A DNA stretch of 64,000 bases, taken from the NCBI RefSeq assembly GCF_947654275.1, contig NZ_CANTJS010000004.1, positions 40,810 through 104,809 of the forward strand, read 5' to 3'. The notes under the pieces are model-generated. The model was not told the origin of the DNA. It did not search any database and worked only from the letters and a program-made list of their open reading frames with translations. The translations under genes and the position numbers were made by a program. The stretch is from an uncultured Oscillibacter sp. GTDB taxonomy: Bacteria > Bacillota > Clostridia > Oscillospirales > Oscillospiraceae. Below are positions 51,298 through 60,681 of this stretch, in pieces; positions within the stretch are counted from its first letter, which is position 1; every line of letters begins with the position of its first letter.

Positions 51298-52439
51298 TTC
51301 CCCGCCGCCTCCTTCCTTCGGGTTTTTCCGGACAGTCCCGCCAGAAGATCCGGCAGCTCCCGGTCTCCCATGATGCCCCTCCGGAAGAACAGCACCACAA
51401 TCATGATGATGACGGAAAATACCACCATCCGGAAGCCGTTGCGCAGCAGGGGCACCTTGAATCCGCCGATATAGGTCTCGGTGTCCAGGAACCGCAGCCA
51501 CCATTCACTGGCGGCCACGTACAGGAAGGCCGCGATGCAGCTGCCGGAGACGGAGCCGATGCCGCCGATGACCACAATCAGCAGAATTTCATAGGTCATG
51601 GCGGTGGTGAAGGTCTTGGCCTGGGCCTGGTTCACCAGCATGGCGAAGAGGCCTCCGCCCACCCCGGCGAAAAAGGAGCTGATGCAGAAGGACAGCCGCT
51701 TGTGCCGGGCCAGATTGATGCCCATGGCCTCCGCCGCCACCTCGTCGTCCCGGATGGCCTTGAAGGCCCGGCCGTAGGTGGAGTTAATCAGCAGCAGAAT
51801 CACGGCGATGCAGATTCCCGCCAGCAGGAAGGCCACGCAGGTGGACAGCCGCAGGCCTCCCTGGATGTTGAAGCTGGAGAAGGTGGGGAAGTTCTTCAGG
51901 GCGTTGGCGCCGTTGGTCACGGGGCCCAGTTTGTCCCACTGGAAGACAGCCCGGATGATTTCACCGAAACCCAGGGTGGCGATAGCCAGATAGTCGCTTT
52001 TCAGCCGCAGCACGGGAAGGCCGATGAGCCACGCCACCGCCGCCGCCACGCAGCCCCCCAGAACCAGGGCCAGGAGCACCCCCAGCACCAGCCCCACGGG
52101 GCCGCCGCCCAGGAGCTCCGGCAGGGAGAAGTTGATGGCGGAACCGTTGTAAATATAGTAAACGGCGTCCCGCTGGTCGGCGGGAATGGTCAAAATGGCG
52201 TAGGTGTACGCCCCCAGCAGCATGAATCCCGCCTGTCCCAGGGAGAACAGGCCCGTGAAGCCGTTGAGGAGGTTCATGGACACCGCCACCAGGGCGTAAA
52301 CCGCGCCCTTTTTCAGAGAGATGAACAGCATGACGTTTTTGCTGGGGTCCAGCACGTTTTCCAGCAGCGTCACCAGAATCAGAAGAGCCCCGGCACACAG
52401 GAGGGTGATCCACAGGCGCTTTTTGTTTGTCTTTTCCAT
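51294..52439 (-). CDS. livM: Branched-chain amino-acid ABC permease LivM
   Basis: A 381-residue permease with about nine membrane helices. Family motifs are GLFSLGQAGFMLLGAYTYA near the N-terminus and the cytoplasmic loop RAFKAIRDDEVAAEAMGIN, which contacts the ATPases. It is 12 nt after livH. Confidence 0.95.
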   Translation of the reverse strand: MEKTNKKRLWITLLCAGALLILVTLLENVLDPSKNVMLFISLKKGAVYALVAVSMNLLNGFTGLFSLGQAGFMLLGAYTYAILTIPADQRDAVYYIYNGSAINFSLPELLGGGPVGLVLGVLLALVLGGCVAAAVAWLIGLPVLRLKSDYLAIATLGFGEIIRAVFQWDKLGPVTNGANALKNFPTFSSFNIQGGLRLSTCVAFLLAGICIAVILLLINSTYGRAFKAIRDDEVAAEAMGINLARHKRLSFCISSFFAGVGGGLFAMLVNQAQAKTFTTAMTYEILLIVVIGGIGSVSGSCIAAFLYVAASEWWLRFLDTETYIGGFKVPLLRNGFRMVVFSVIIMIVVLFFRRGIMGDRELPDLLAGLSGKTRRKEAAGK

Positions 52440-52451
52440 TGCCGCCCCTCC

Positions 52452-53351
52452 TTACACTTTGTCGGTGACTTTCTCACCGAAGAGGCCCGTGGGCTTCGCC
52501 ACCAGAATCACAATCAGCAGGGCAAAGGTGAAGGCGTCGGAAAAAATGCTCCAGCTGGAGCCCTTGATGACGCTCTCGGAGATGCCGATGATGAAGGCCC
52601 CCACAACGGCCCCGGGAATGGAGCCGATGCCGCCGAACACCGCCGCCACAAAGGCCCGCAGGCCCGGCAGAGAGCCGGAGAGAGGCACGATGGAGGGGTA
52701 GTTGGTGAAATACAGAACGGAGCCCACCGCCGCCAGGAAGGAGCCGATGACAAAGGTCGCGGAGATGACGGCGTTGATGCGGATGCCCATGAGCTGGGCG
52801 GTCTCAAAGTCCTTGGCCGCCGCCCGCATGGCCATGCCGACCTTGGTATGGTTAATCAGCTGGGTCAGGGCCGCCACCAGCACCACCACCAGGATGGGCG
52901 TCACCACGGTGACCACCTTGGTGGGCACGCCTAAAATCGTGACGGTGGAGGAGATGCCGGGAACCTCCGGATACATCTGGGGCAGGCCGCCGGTGGCGTA
53001 GGTGGCCAGATTCTGGAGCAGATAGCTCACGCCGATGGCGGAGATCATGACGCTCATGCGGGGCGCGGTGCGCAGGGGCTTATACGCCGCCCGCTCGATG
53101 ACAAAGCCCAGGACCACCGTCAGCACCACGGCCAGCAGCAGTCCCGCGGGAATCACCGCCGCCGGCGGCAGAATGCCTCCCAGGAAGCTGGTGAGATAGA
53201 CCATCAGCAGGCCCGCCACCATAAACACGTCGCCGTGAGCGAAGTTAATCAGGCGCAGGATGCCGTAGACCAGGGTATAGCCAATGGCAATCAGGGCGTA
53301 CTGCCCCCCCAGGGAGATGCCGGAGAGCAGAATGGATATGGCATATTGCAC
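52452..53351 (-). CDS. livH: Branched-chain amino-acid ABC permease LivH
   Basis: A 299-residue permease with about eight membrane helices. The LivH signature INFAHGDVFMVAGLLMVYL and the loop MRAAAKDFETAQLMGIRIN are present. It forms the channel with LivM. Upstream lies a 223-nt gap with an inverted repeat of GGAATTA units, then livK. Confidence 0.95.
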   Translation of the reverse strand: MQYAISILLSGISLGGQYALIAIGYTLVYGILRLINFAHGDVFMVAGLLMVYLTSFLGGILPPAAVIPAGLLLAVVLTVVLGFVIERAAYKPLRTAPRMSVMISAIGVSYLLQNLATYATGGLPQMYPEVPGISSTVTILGVPTKVVTVVTPILVVVLVAALTQLINHTKVGMAMRAAAKDFETAQLMGIRINAVISATFVIGSFLAAVGSVLYFTNYPSIVPLSGSLPGLRAFVAAVFGGIGSIPGAVVGAFIIGISESVIKGSSWSIFSDAFTFALLIVILVAKPTGLFGEKVTDKV

Positions 53352-53369
53352 GCGGAGACCCTCCTTTTG

Positions 53370-53465
53370 AATTCGGAATGAGGAATTAGGAATTAGGAAT
53401 TTTCACCTGTTTGTCCCGCCGTCTTTGACTCTGACGCAATTCCGAATTCCTAACGCTTCATTTTT
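53370..53465. repeat. GGAATTA-type inverted repeat between livK and livH
   Basis: An array GAGGAATTAGGAATTAGGAA (within 53370-53403) faces an imperfect complement at 53438-53465. A better-conserved copy is at 60595-60674. It could fold in the liv mRNA between the two genes. Confidence 0.6.
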
Positions 53466-53574
53466 GGGAACTTCAAACCGGGCGGTTCCATTCAGGAAAC
53501 GGACTGCCGGAGCCTGCCGGAGGAGCTTTTCCCTCCCCCGGCAGGCATATCGAACATGTTCGGGAATGGCCCGC

Positions 53575-54771
53575 TTACTTTGCCGTCTGGACGGTTTCCA
53601 GGGTCCAGGCGCCGGCGGCATTGTCCGCCGTCTTGATATAGGCGGTATCCCGGATGGCGTCACCCACATCGTCAAAGGCGATGGCTCCGGACACGCCGGT
53701 ATAGCTCAGGCTGGGCAGAGCGGCCTTGACGGCGGCCTTGTCGGGAGAACCGGCGGCCTTCAGAGCCTCCAGGGCCACATAATAGGCGTCATAGCCCATG
53801 GCGGTAACGGCGGCAATGGTGTCGTCTCCGCCATTGTTGGTCATGGCGGTGGAATCCTCGTTCAGCCAGGCTTTAATGCCGTCGTCGAACTCAGGGGAGC
53901 CGCCCTCCTGATAGAAGGTGGAGACATAGATCTGGACATTGGAGCCCTGTGCGGCGGAAAGAACCTTATTGCTGTCCAGGGTGTCGGAGCCCAGAATGGG
54001 CAGTTCCAGATTCATGGAGGCCGCCAGCTTCACAATCTGGGTGGAGTAGGCGATGGACACGGGGCAGAAGATGACCTCGCAGCCCTCCGCCACGGCCTTG
54101 TTCAGGTAGGTGGAGAAGTCGGAGGTGTTGGTGGGGAAGGAGTCCTTCACGCAGGTGCCGTCGAAGGCCTGCTCAAAGTAGTTCAGAAGGCCCTGGTCGT
54201 AGTCGTTGCCCAGCTCGCCCAGCAGGTAGGCCTTCTTGGCGGAGAACTTCTCCTGGGCGAAGTTGGCCAGAACGGTGCCCTGGAAGGGGTCCAGGAAGCA
54301 GATGCGGAAATAGTAGTCGTTTCCGGCAGTGACGCCGGGGTTGGTGCAGGTGACGCCGATGGCGGCCAGGCCCGCCTCACCGAACACGGGGCCGCCGGCA
54401 ATGGCGCAGCCGGAGCCGTAGGTACCCAGCACCAGGCTCACGTCCTTGCCCACCAGCTCCGCCGCGGCCGTGGGGGCCTTGTCGGCGGAAGAGGCGTTGT
54501 CGGCGTAGACCAGTTCCACGTTATAGGTCTCCCCGCCGATCTCCACGGTGGGAGTCTCCTTGTTGGCGTACTGCATACCCAGCATCTCCTGCTTGCCGCC
54601 GGCGCCGGAGTCGCCGGTGGAGGGCTCGAACACGCCGATGCGGACGGTCTTTCCGCCGGAGCTGCCGGAGCCGCTGACGGCATCGCCGGAGCCGCTGCCG
54701 GAGCCGCCGCCGCAGGCGGCCAGGCTCAGGACCATGACCAGAGCCAGCATCATCGAAAACAGTTTCTTCAT
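53575..54771 (-). CDS. livK: Branched-chain amino-acid binding lipoprotein LivK
   Basis: A 398-residue secreted lipoprotein. A signal peptide (MKKLFSMMLALVMVLSLAAC) ends in the lipobox LAAC, followed by a Gly/Ser linker and a periplasmic-binding fold (about 50-398) of the Leu/Ile/Val type. It captures branched-chain amino acids or related ligands outside the membrane for LivHMGF. The start at 54771 has AGGAGG at 9 nt; the ATG 9 nt earlier touches that site. Substrate range cannot be read from sequence. Confidence 0.95.
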   Translation of the reverse strand: MKKLFSMMLALVMVLSLAACGGGSGSGSGDAVSGSGSSGGKTVRIGVFEPSTGDSGAGGKQEMLGMQYANKETPTVEIGGETYNVELVYADNASSADKAPTAAAELVGKDVSLVLGTYGSGCAIAGGPVFGEAGLAAIGVTCTNPGVTAGNDYYFRICFLDPFQGTVLANFAQEKFSAKKAYLLGELGNDYDQGLLNYFEQAFDGTCVKDSFPTNTSDFSTYLNKAVAEGCEVIFCPVSIAYSTQIVKLAASMNLELPILGSDTLDSNKVLSAAQGSNVQIYVSTFYQEGGSPEFDDGIKAWLNEDSTAMTNNGGDDTIAAVTAMGYDAYYVALEALKAAGSPDKAAVKAALPSLSYTGVSGAIAFDDVGDAIRDTAYIKTADNAAGAWTLETVQTAK

Positions 54772-54889
54772 TCTTTTCATCCTCCTGTTTGACGGGACCT
54801 GAGATCCCTGTTTCGCACCGCCGGCCCGCCTGAAACGGGGCAGAGCGCCTCTGTTTCCGGCCCTTGATACATGCCGGCGGCATAAAAGC

Positions 54890-54918
54890 ATTTTACGTTG
54901 TTTTCCCCGACTTTGCAA
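54890..54918 (-). promoter_or_regulatory. Sigma-A promoter of livKHMGF
   Basis: On the minus strand TTGCAA (54913-54918), 17-nt spacer and TAAAAT (54890-54895), about 120 nt before the livK start. The rest of the gap up to 55178 shows only short GC palindromes such as GTCCGCC-AGC-GGCGGAC (about 55047-55063). Confidence 0.65.
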
Positions 54919-55178
54919 GGTCAATTCTACACAGAAAGATTTCCCGCTTTTCTCCCTCTCCTCCAAAGAACTGCTTCAAAGAAGCGGGCTTTTGTCTCCC
55001 GCAGGCGGACGTTTCCGTGCAGGCGGAAATTTTTGCCGTCCTGCCGTCCGCCAGCGGCGGACAGCCGTTTTCGTGATTTTGCTGAAAGCCCGCCGGAGGC
55101 CTCCGGGTTTTTCCTTGCAGTTCAGACAAAAGGCCGGCCCGGCGGAGGCCTGCGGCCTGTTCTCCGGGGGAAAACGGC

Positions 55179-55201
55179 GAAAAGGGGCCCCAGAGGGCCC
55201 C
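55179..55201 (-). terminator. Intrinsic terminator after ftsH
   Basis: GGGGCCC (55184-55190) pairs with GGGCCCC (55195-55201); on the minus strand it is followed by TTTT. Confidence 0.7.
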
Positions 55202-55207
55202 TCGTTT

Positions 55208-57088
55208 TCACCGGTATTCCCCGGGGCGGGATGACTGGGCCTTCTCCCCCGGCTTCTCACCGAAGACGGCCAAAAAGTCCTCCCGCTCCATGGTCTCGTG
55301 CTCCAGAAGGTAGTTCGCCACGGCGTCCAGCTGCTCCCGCCGGGCGGTGAGGATGTCCTCGCAGCGGCGGTAGGCCTCACCGATGACCCGGCGGACCTCC
55401 TCGTCAATCTGGGCGGCCACCGCCTCGGAGTAGCTCCGCCCCTGGCTCATGGTCCGTCCGATGAACACCTCGTCATGGCCCCCCGCAAAGGACACCGTGC
55501 CGATTCGCTCGCTCATGCCGTAGACCGTCACCATCTTCCGGGCAATGGCGGTGGCCCGCTGGATGTCGTTGCTGGCCCCGGTGGACACGTCCCCCAGACA
55601 CAGCTGTTCCGACACCCGTCCCCCCAGCAGGGCCACGATCTGGTCCTCCATATAGCGCTTGGAGAGGTAGGACCGGTCCTCCTCCGGCAGGGCGATGGTC
55701 ATGCCTCCCGCCTGCCCTCTGGGGACAATGGTAATCTGATTCACCGGGTCGTGGTCCGGCAGGGCGTGCATCACCACGGCGTGGCCCGCCTCGTGCCAGG
55801 CGGTTAGCTCCCGTTCGTGGGGCGGAATCACCCGGCTCCGCTTCTCCGGGCCGGCGATGACCTTGATCTCCGCCTGCCGCAGGTCCTCCATCGAGATAAA
55901 GGGCTTATTCCGCCGGGCGGCCAGCAAAGCCCCCTCGTTGACCAGATTCTCCAGGTCCGCGCCGGTAAAGCCGGCGGTGCCCCGGGCCAGCTTCCGCAGA
56001 TCCACGTCCTCCGCCAGGGGCTTTTCCTTTACATGGACCTTCAGAATTTCCTCCCGGCCCTTGATATCGGGGAGACCCACGTAAATCTGCCGGTCGAACC
56101 GTCCAGGCCGCAGCAGCGCCGGATCCAGCACGTCGGCGCGGTTGGTGGCCGCCAGGACCACCACGCCCTCGTTGGCGGCAAAGCCGTCCATCTCCACAAG
56201 GAGCTGGTTCAGGGTCTGCTCCCGCTCGTCGTGGCCGCCGCCCACGCCGGTGCCCCGCTGGCGGCCCACGGCGTCAATCTCGTCAATGAAGACAATGGCG
56301 GGTGCGGTTTTCTTGGCCTGGTCGAAGAGGTCCCGGACCCGGCTGGCGCCCACGCCTACATAGAGCTCCACAAAGTCGGACCCGGAGATGGACAGGAAGC
56401 CCACCCCCGCCTCCCCGGCCACGGCCTTGGCCAGCAGGGTCTTGCCGGTGCCCGGAGGGCCCACCAGCAGCACGCCCTTGGGGATGCGGGCCCCCAGATT
56501 CATAAAGCGCCTGGGGTCCCGGAGAAACTCCACAATCTCCTGAAGCTCCTCCTTCTCCTCGTCGGCCCCGGCCACGTCCAGGAAGGTGACCTTCTTGTCC
56601 TTGTCCGAGAGGGTCCGGGTCCTGGCGGAGCCGAATTTCGCCATCCGGTCCCCGCCCATGCCGCCGCCCTGGCCCCGGAGGAAAAACACATACCACATGC
56701 CTGCCAGCAAAATGGCGGTCAGCACCCAGGGCAGCAGGATTTCCAGCCAGTTGGTGGAGTGGTCCTGCTGGTAGTCATAGGACGTGAGCACGCCCTTGGC
56801 GGCCTGGGCCTCCACCAGCTCCCCCAGGGTATCATAAAATAGGTCGAAGTCGTAGAGCTCATACCGGGCCGAGTCGGCGCCGTTCAGCGGCTCCCGCAGC
56901 TTCATCACCAGGGTGTTGTCCCGAATCACAAAGGACTCCACCTTCTCCTGCCGGAACAGCCGCTCCACCTGGGAGAACTCCAGACGGCCCTCCTGGCTGT
57001 TCAGCTGCCAGGTCCAGCTGACACACAGCAGGATCACCAGCCCCAGCAGGAGAAAGGTGAGATTGGACATTCGATTCTGTCTTGACAA
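55208..57088 (-). CDS. ftsH: ATP-dependent membrane zinc protease FtsH
   Basis: A 626-residue AAA protease. Two membrane helices (about 8-26 and 115-137) flank a small outer domain; the AAA module has Walker [14 protein letters not shown] and Walker [11 protein letters not shown]; the zinc site is HEAGH (about residue 430). It degrades misfolded membrane proteins and regulators. The start is TTG at 57088 with AAGGAGG 7-8 nt upstream; the first ATG is 18 nt inside and has no site. It is the last gene of the gdpP operon. Confidence 0.97.
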   Translation of the reverse strand: MSRQNRMSNLTFLLLGLVILLCVSWTWQLNSQEGRLEFSQVERLFRQEKVESFVIRDNTLVMKLREPLNGADSARYELYDFDLFYDTLGELVEAQAAKGVLTSYDYQQDHSTNWLEILLPWVLTAILLAGMWYVFFLRGQGGGMGGDRMAKFGSARTRTLSDKDKKVTFLDVAGADEEKEELQEIVEFLRDPRRFMNLGARIPKGVLLVGPPGTGKTLLAKAVAGEAGVGFLSISGSDFVELYVGVGASRVRDLFDQAKKTAPAIVFIDEIDAVGRQRGTGVGGGHDEREQTLNQLLVEMDGFAANEGVVVLAATNRADVLDPALLRPGRFDRQIYVGLPDIKGREEILKVHVKEKPLAEDVDLRKLARGTAGFTGADLENLVNEGALLAARRNKPFISMEDLRQAEIKVIAGPEKRSRVIPPHERELTAWHEAGHAVVMHALPDHDPVNQITIVPRGQAGGMTIALPEEDRSYLSKRYMEDQIVALLGGRVSEQLCLGDVSTGASNDIQRATAIARKMVTVYGMSERIGTVSFAGGHDEVFIGRTMSQGRSYSEAVAAQIDEEVRRVIGEAYRRCEDILTARREQLDAVANYLLEHETMEREDFLAVFGEKPGEKAQSSRPGEYR

Positions 57089-57117
57089 GGGATCGCCTCC
57101 TTATATAGCCGGCACGC

Positions 57118-57144
57118 TTGAAAACCGGTCTCAGCCGGTTTTCA
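57118..57144. repeat. Palindrome, dispersed module 2 (second copy)
   Basis: TTGAAAACCGG and CCGGTTTTCA around a short loop, as at 8797-8826, in the 202-bp gap between hpt and ftsH. Confidence 0.6.
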
Positions 57145-57241
57145 GGCAGCGGCGGGCTGTCCGGATTTCCCTGTGAGCCGGCTGTGCAGGCTGCCGCAGG
57201 CTCTTTCCGGGGTCCGCTCCGGCATATTCATGCCGCCGGGC

Positions 57242-57259
57242 TGAAAAGAAGCATTTGCT
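57242..57259. repeat. Dispersed module 1, half copy
   Basis: TGAAAAGAAGCATTTGCT is identical to 8665-8682, but here the second arm of the palindrome has been lost. Confidence 0.55.
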
Positions 57260-57290
57260 GCTCCCCAGCTGCGGCCGCCACAAAAACCGG

Positions 57291-57842
57291 TCAGCCGGAA
57301 TAGACCTCCGGCTTCAAAACGCCGATATAAGGCAGATTCCGGTACTGCTGGCGGTAGTCCAGCCCATAGCCCACCACAAACTCGTCCGGCACCGTGAAGC
57401 CCGACAGGTCCGCCTCCACGGCCTTGGCCCGGCGGGCGGGCTTATCCAGCAGCGTCACGATGGTGATGGTGGCCGCGCCCTTGGTCATAAAGTAATCCTT
57501 CAAAAAGGCCAGGGTGTTGCCGGAGTCCAGAATGTCCTCCACGATAATCAGGTCCCGGCCCGTGATGTCCTGCTGGAGATCACGGGTGATCTGCACCTTG
57601 CCGGAGGAAACCGTGGCGTTCTGATAGGAGCTGACGGCGATAAACTCGATGTCGCTCCTCAGCTGGCAGGCGCGGACCAGGTCCGTCATAAACATGAAGC
57701 AGCCCTTCAAAACCCCCAGAAACAGGGGATTCTTCCCCTCGAACCGCTCATACAGGGCATTCCCCAGCTCCGCCACACGGGCTTTCAGTTCCTCCTCTGT
57801 CACCAGGACCTTTAAAATATCCTGCTCCAACTCACTGCGCAT
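57291..57842 (-). CDS. hpt: Hypoxanthine phosphoribosyltransferase
   Basis: A 183-residue type I phosphoribosyltransferase that salvages hypoxanthine and guanine with PRPP. The PRPP loop is IIVEDILDSGNTL (about 95-107), and the FMTDLVRACQ and DFVVGYGLDY-type segments are typical. The ATG at 57842 has AGGAGG at 9 nt and overlaps the tilS end by 11 nt. The tilS-hpt-ftsH order is classic in Bacillota. Confidence 0.96.
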   Translation of the reverse strand: MRSELEQDILKVLVTEEELKARVAELGNALYERFEGKNPLFLGVLKGCFMFMTDLVRACQLRSDIEFIAVSSYQNATVSSGKVQITRDLQQDITGRDLIIVEDILDSGNTLAFLKDYFMTKGAATITIVTLLDKPARRAKAVEADLSGFTVPDEFVVGYGLDYRQQYRNLPYIGVLKPEVYSG

Positions 57843-59241
57843 CGTGTCCGTCCTCCTTGTTGTCTCTCTCAATTTTAATAAACCGGATGGCCGCCTCCGG
57901 CGCTTCCTCCGTTCTCTCCTCCGGCCCGGAGCGGGGCAAAAAAGCCTCGTCCACCCCCAGCCGCCACACGGCGGCCAATCTGCCCTCCACATACACGGCG
58001 GGCAGGCGGTCCCGCTCCGCCAGGGAAATACGCCGGTCCAGGCAGAGCCGCTTTATGCTGCGGCTTCCCCGGGCCCCCGGCAGGGTCAGCCGGTCCCCCG
58101 GCACGCAGGGCCCCACGGATACCGCCCAGCTCTCCGAGGGCGTCCGGGGCCGCAGGGCCAGGCCCTCCCCCTCCGGCCGGTCCAGGAGGGTCAGACGGTA
58201 GTCCCCCCAGATCAGGGGCCGTCCCGGCATCAATTGGACCTCCGTCAGGGTCTGGGGCCGGGTCTCCAGAATCAGCCACCGCCGGCAGTACCGGGCGGTG
58301 ACGCCGTGGGGCAGGCTCAGGCGGCTCTCCCGGCTCTGGTCCGTATGGCGGGCCATACTCAGAATGGCGTTCAGATGGACCGCGCCGATGTCCCTCCGGC
58401 CCACGCCCAGCCGGTCGAACAAAATCAGCAGCATCCGGGGCCGCACCGCCTCCGGGGCGGCAAACAGCAAATCAATATTCAGGGTCACCCGTCCCTCCCG
58501 GACCTCCACGCGGGCGGTGCGCTCCGCCGCGTCCCGCTCCAGGGCGCGGTCCGCCTCCCGGACATACCGGGCCGTCTGGTTGATATGCTCCACGGCCTTC
58601 GGGTTCAGCTCCTTCAGCAGGGGCATGACGTTCAGCCGCAGAAAATTCCGGCTGGCGGCGGCGGGGTCGGCGTTGGTCTCGTCCTCCACATGGGGGATAC
58701 CGTACGCGGCGGCACAGGTCTCCAGCTCCTCCCGGGTTACGCCCAGCAGAGGGCGGCAGACGTCATCCCGCCGGTACTCCATGCCCGCCAGGCCCCGGAG
58801 CCCGGTCCCCCGAATGAGGTTCAACAGGACGGTTTCGGCGTTGTCGCCGGCGTGGTGGGCGGTGTAAAGGCGTTTGCATCCACGCTCCGCCGCCGTCTGG
58901 CGGAGGAAGGCGTAGCGCAGCGTCCGGGCGGCCTCCTCCAGAGAAAGCCCCTCCCGGGCGGCAAGGGCCCGGACATCCCCCCGGCCCACGGTCAGGGGAG
59001 TCCCCCAATCCCCGCAGGCCTTCCGGACAAAGGCCTCGTCCCGGAGGGCCGTTCCGTCCCGGAGCTGGTGGTTGAAGTGGGCGGCAATCACCTGCCCCTC
59101 CCGCTCCCTGCACCAGGCGTCCAGCATGAACAGCAGGCACATAGAGTCCAGACCCCCGGAGACGGCGCAGAGGACCGTCTCCCCCCGCTCCGGCAGGACC
59201 GCGTAAGGGGCCCGCTCCAGCAGCTCAGTCCTCGTCATCAT
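57832..59241 (-). CDS. tilS: tRNA(Ile) lysidine synthetase TilS
   Basis: A 469-residue N-type ATP pyrophosphatase that changes C34 of the AUA-reading tRNA to lysidine. The PP-loop is AVSGGLDSMCLL (about 24-35); the N domain has HFNHQLRDG and the GDNAETVLLNLIRGTGL region; the C-terminal substrate domain is present. The start uses ATG 59241 or 59238, inside the end of dnaB, so translation is coupled. The open frame extends further up but only as a dnaB shadow. Confidence 0.93.
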   Translation of the reverse strand: MMTRTELLERAPYAVLPERGETVLCAVSGGLDSMCLLFMLDAWCREREGQVIAAHFNHQLRDGTALRDEAFVRKACGDWGTPLTVGRGDVRALAAREGLSLEEAARTLRYAFLRQTAAERGCKRLYTAHHAGDNAETVLLNLIRGTGLRGLAGMEYRRDDVCRPLLGVTREELETCAAAYGIPHVEDETNADPAAASRNFLRLNVMPLLKELNPKAVEHINQTARYVREADRALERDAAERTARVEVREGRVTLNIDLLFAAPEAVRPRMLLILFDRLGVGRRDIGAVHLNAILSMARHTDQSRESRLSLPHGVTARYCRRWLILETRPQTLTEVQLMPGRPLIWGDYRLTLLDRPEGEGLALRPRTPSESWAVSVGPCVPGDRLTLPGARGSRSIKRLCLDRRISLAERDRLPAVYVEGRLAAVWRLGVDEAFLPRSGPEERTEEAPEAAIRFIKIERDNKEDGHDAQ

Positions 59242-60577
59242 AGCGGCTGTCCAGGGTAGAGAACTGGGTGTACTCCGGCATCCACCGGAGGTCCACCCGG
59301 CCGGTCTCCCCGTGGCGGTTCTTGGCCACGATGCACTCGGCAATGTTGTGCTTTTCCGAGTCCTCATTATAATAGTCGTCCCGGTACAAAAAGAGAACAA
59401 TGTCCGCGTCCTGCTCGATGGCTCCGGACTCCCGGAGGTCCGACAGCATGGGCCGTTTGTCCTCCCGCTTCTCATTGGCGCGGCTGAGCTGGCTCAGGCA
59501 GATCACCGGCACGTTCAGCTCCTTTGCCATCAGCTTCAGCATCCGGGACATGTCGGACACCACCTGCTGCCGGCTGTCCCCCCGCTGGGGGCCGCCGGAG
59601 GCGGAGGTCATCAGCTGGAGGTAGTCCACCACCACCAGGCACAGATTTTCCAGCCGGCGGCACTTGGCGTTCATGTCCGCCACGGAGAGCATGGGATTGT
59701 CGTCGATGCGGATGTCCAGCTGGGTCATCACCGCCGTGGCCCCGGCAATCTTCTCCCAGTCCGTCTCCCGCAAACTGCCGGTCCGCAGACGGGTGTTCTC
59801 CACCAGAGCCTCGGCGGAGAGGATGCGGGTCACCAGCTGCTCCCGGTTCATCTCCAGAGAGAACACGGCCACGGTCTTTTTCGTGTTCTTGGCTACGCTC
59901 AGGGCCATGTTCAGAGCCAGAGAGGTCTTGCCCATGCCGGGCCGGGCCGCCAGAAGAATCAGGTCCGACTTGTTCAGGCCCGTGATTTTCCGGTCGATGG
60001 CGGAGAGGCCCGTGGAGAGGCCCGGCAGGTGGTTTTCGCTCTCGCTCATCTCTCCCAGGCGGTCCAGCACATCGGGCAGGACCTCCTTCATCCGGACCAT
60101 CTGCTGAGCCCCCTGGCCCCGGCGGATGGAGAAAATTTTCTGCTCTGCAATCTCCAGGATGTTCCCGGCGTTTCCCAGCCCCTCCCGGGCCAGGGAAGCA
60201 ATCTCCGCGGACGCCTGAACCAGAGCCCGCAGCAGCGCCTTGTTCCGGACAATCTCCACGTAATCCTCCACGTTCTGGCTGGTGGGGGTGATGTCCATCA
60301 GCTGGGCCAGATAGGACCGGGTGGTCTGCTCATCATAGACCCCGTTCTGCTGCATTTCCTCGCAGACGGTGATTCCGTCGATGTGCCGGGCGTTGGTGAA
60401 CATGCTGAGAATGGTCTCGAAAATCTCCCGGTTCTGCTTCAGATAAAAGTCCTCGGGACGGAGCTTGCCCATCACCTTGTTCACGCAGTCCGGGTCAATC
60501 AGGATGGAGCCCAGGACCGCCTGCTCCCCCTTCAGGCTGTGGGGCATCTGACGCAGCAGAAGGTCTTCGTTTGCCAT
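59225..60577 (-). CDS. dnaB: Replicative DNA helicase DnaB
   Basis: A 450-residue hexameric helicase. The N-terminal domain (about 8-110, LKGEQAVLGSILIDP) and RecA-like C-terminal domain with Walker A ARPGMGKTSLAL and Walker B LVVVDYLQLM are clear; SQLSRANEKREDKRPMLSDL is the DnaB hallmark. The ATG at 60577 has AAGGGG at 9 nt; one 9 nt earlier overlaps that site. It lies between rplI and tilS. Confidence 0.97.
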   Translation of the reverse strand: MANEDLLLRQMPHSLKGEQAVLGSILIDPDCVNKVMGKLRPEDFYLKQNREIFETILSMFTNARHIDGITVCEEMQQNGVYDEQTTRSYLAQLMDITPTSQNVEDYVEIVRNKALLRALVQASAEIASLAREGLGNAGNILEIAEQKIFSIRRGQGAQQMVRMKEVLPDVLDRLGEMSESENHLPGLSTGLSAIDRKITGLNKSDLILLAARPGMGKTSLALNMALSVAKNTKKTVAVFSLEMNREQLVTRILSAEALVENTRLRTGSLRETDWEKIAGATAVMTQLDIRIDDNPMLSVADMNAKCRRLENLCLVVVDYLQLMTSASGGPQRGDSRQQVVSDMSRMLKLMAKELNVPVICLSQLSRANEKREDKRPMLSDLRESGAIEQDADIVLFLYRDDYYNEDSEKHNIAECIVAKNRHGETGRVDLRWMPEYTQFSTLDSRYDDED

Positions 60578-60594
60578 AATTGCCATCCCCTTTT

Positions 60595-60674
60595 AATTAG
60601 GAATGAGGAATTAGGAATTAGGAATTGTTGCGTTATTTCAGTCATTCCTAATTCCTAACTCCTAATTCCTAATT
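60595..60674. repeat. GGAATTA-type inverted repeat between rplI and dnaB
   Basis: Arms of about 32 nt (60595-60626 and 60643-60674) built of AGGAATT units are complementary with only a few mismatches; the loop is about 16 nt. It would form a long AT-rich stem in the operon mRNA. A related copy lies at 53370-53465. Confidence 0.75.
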
Positions 60675-60681
60675 GATACGG

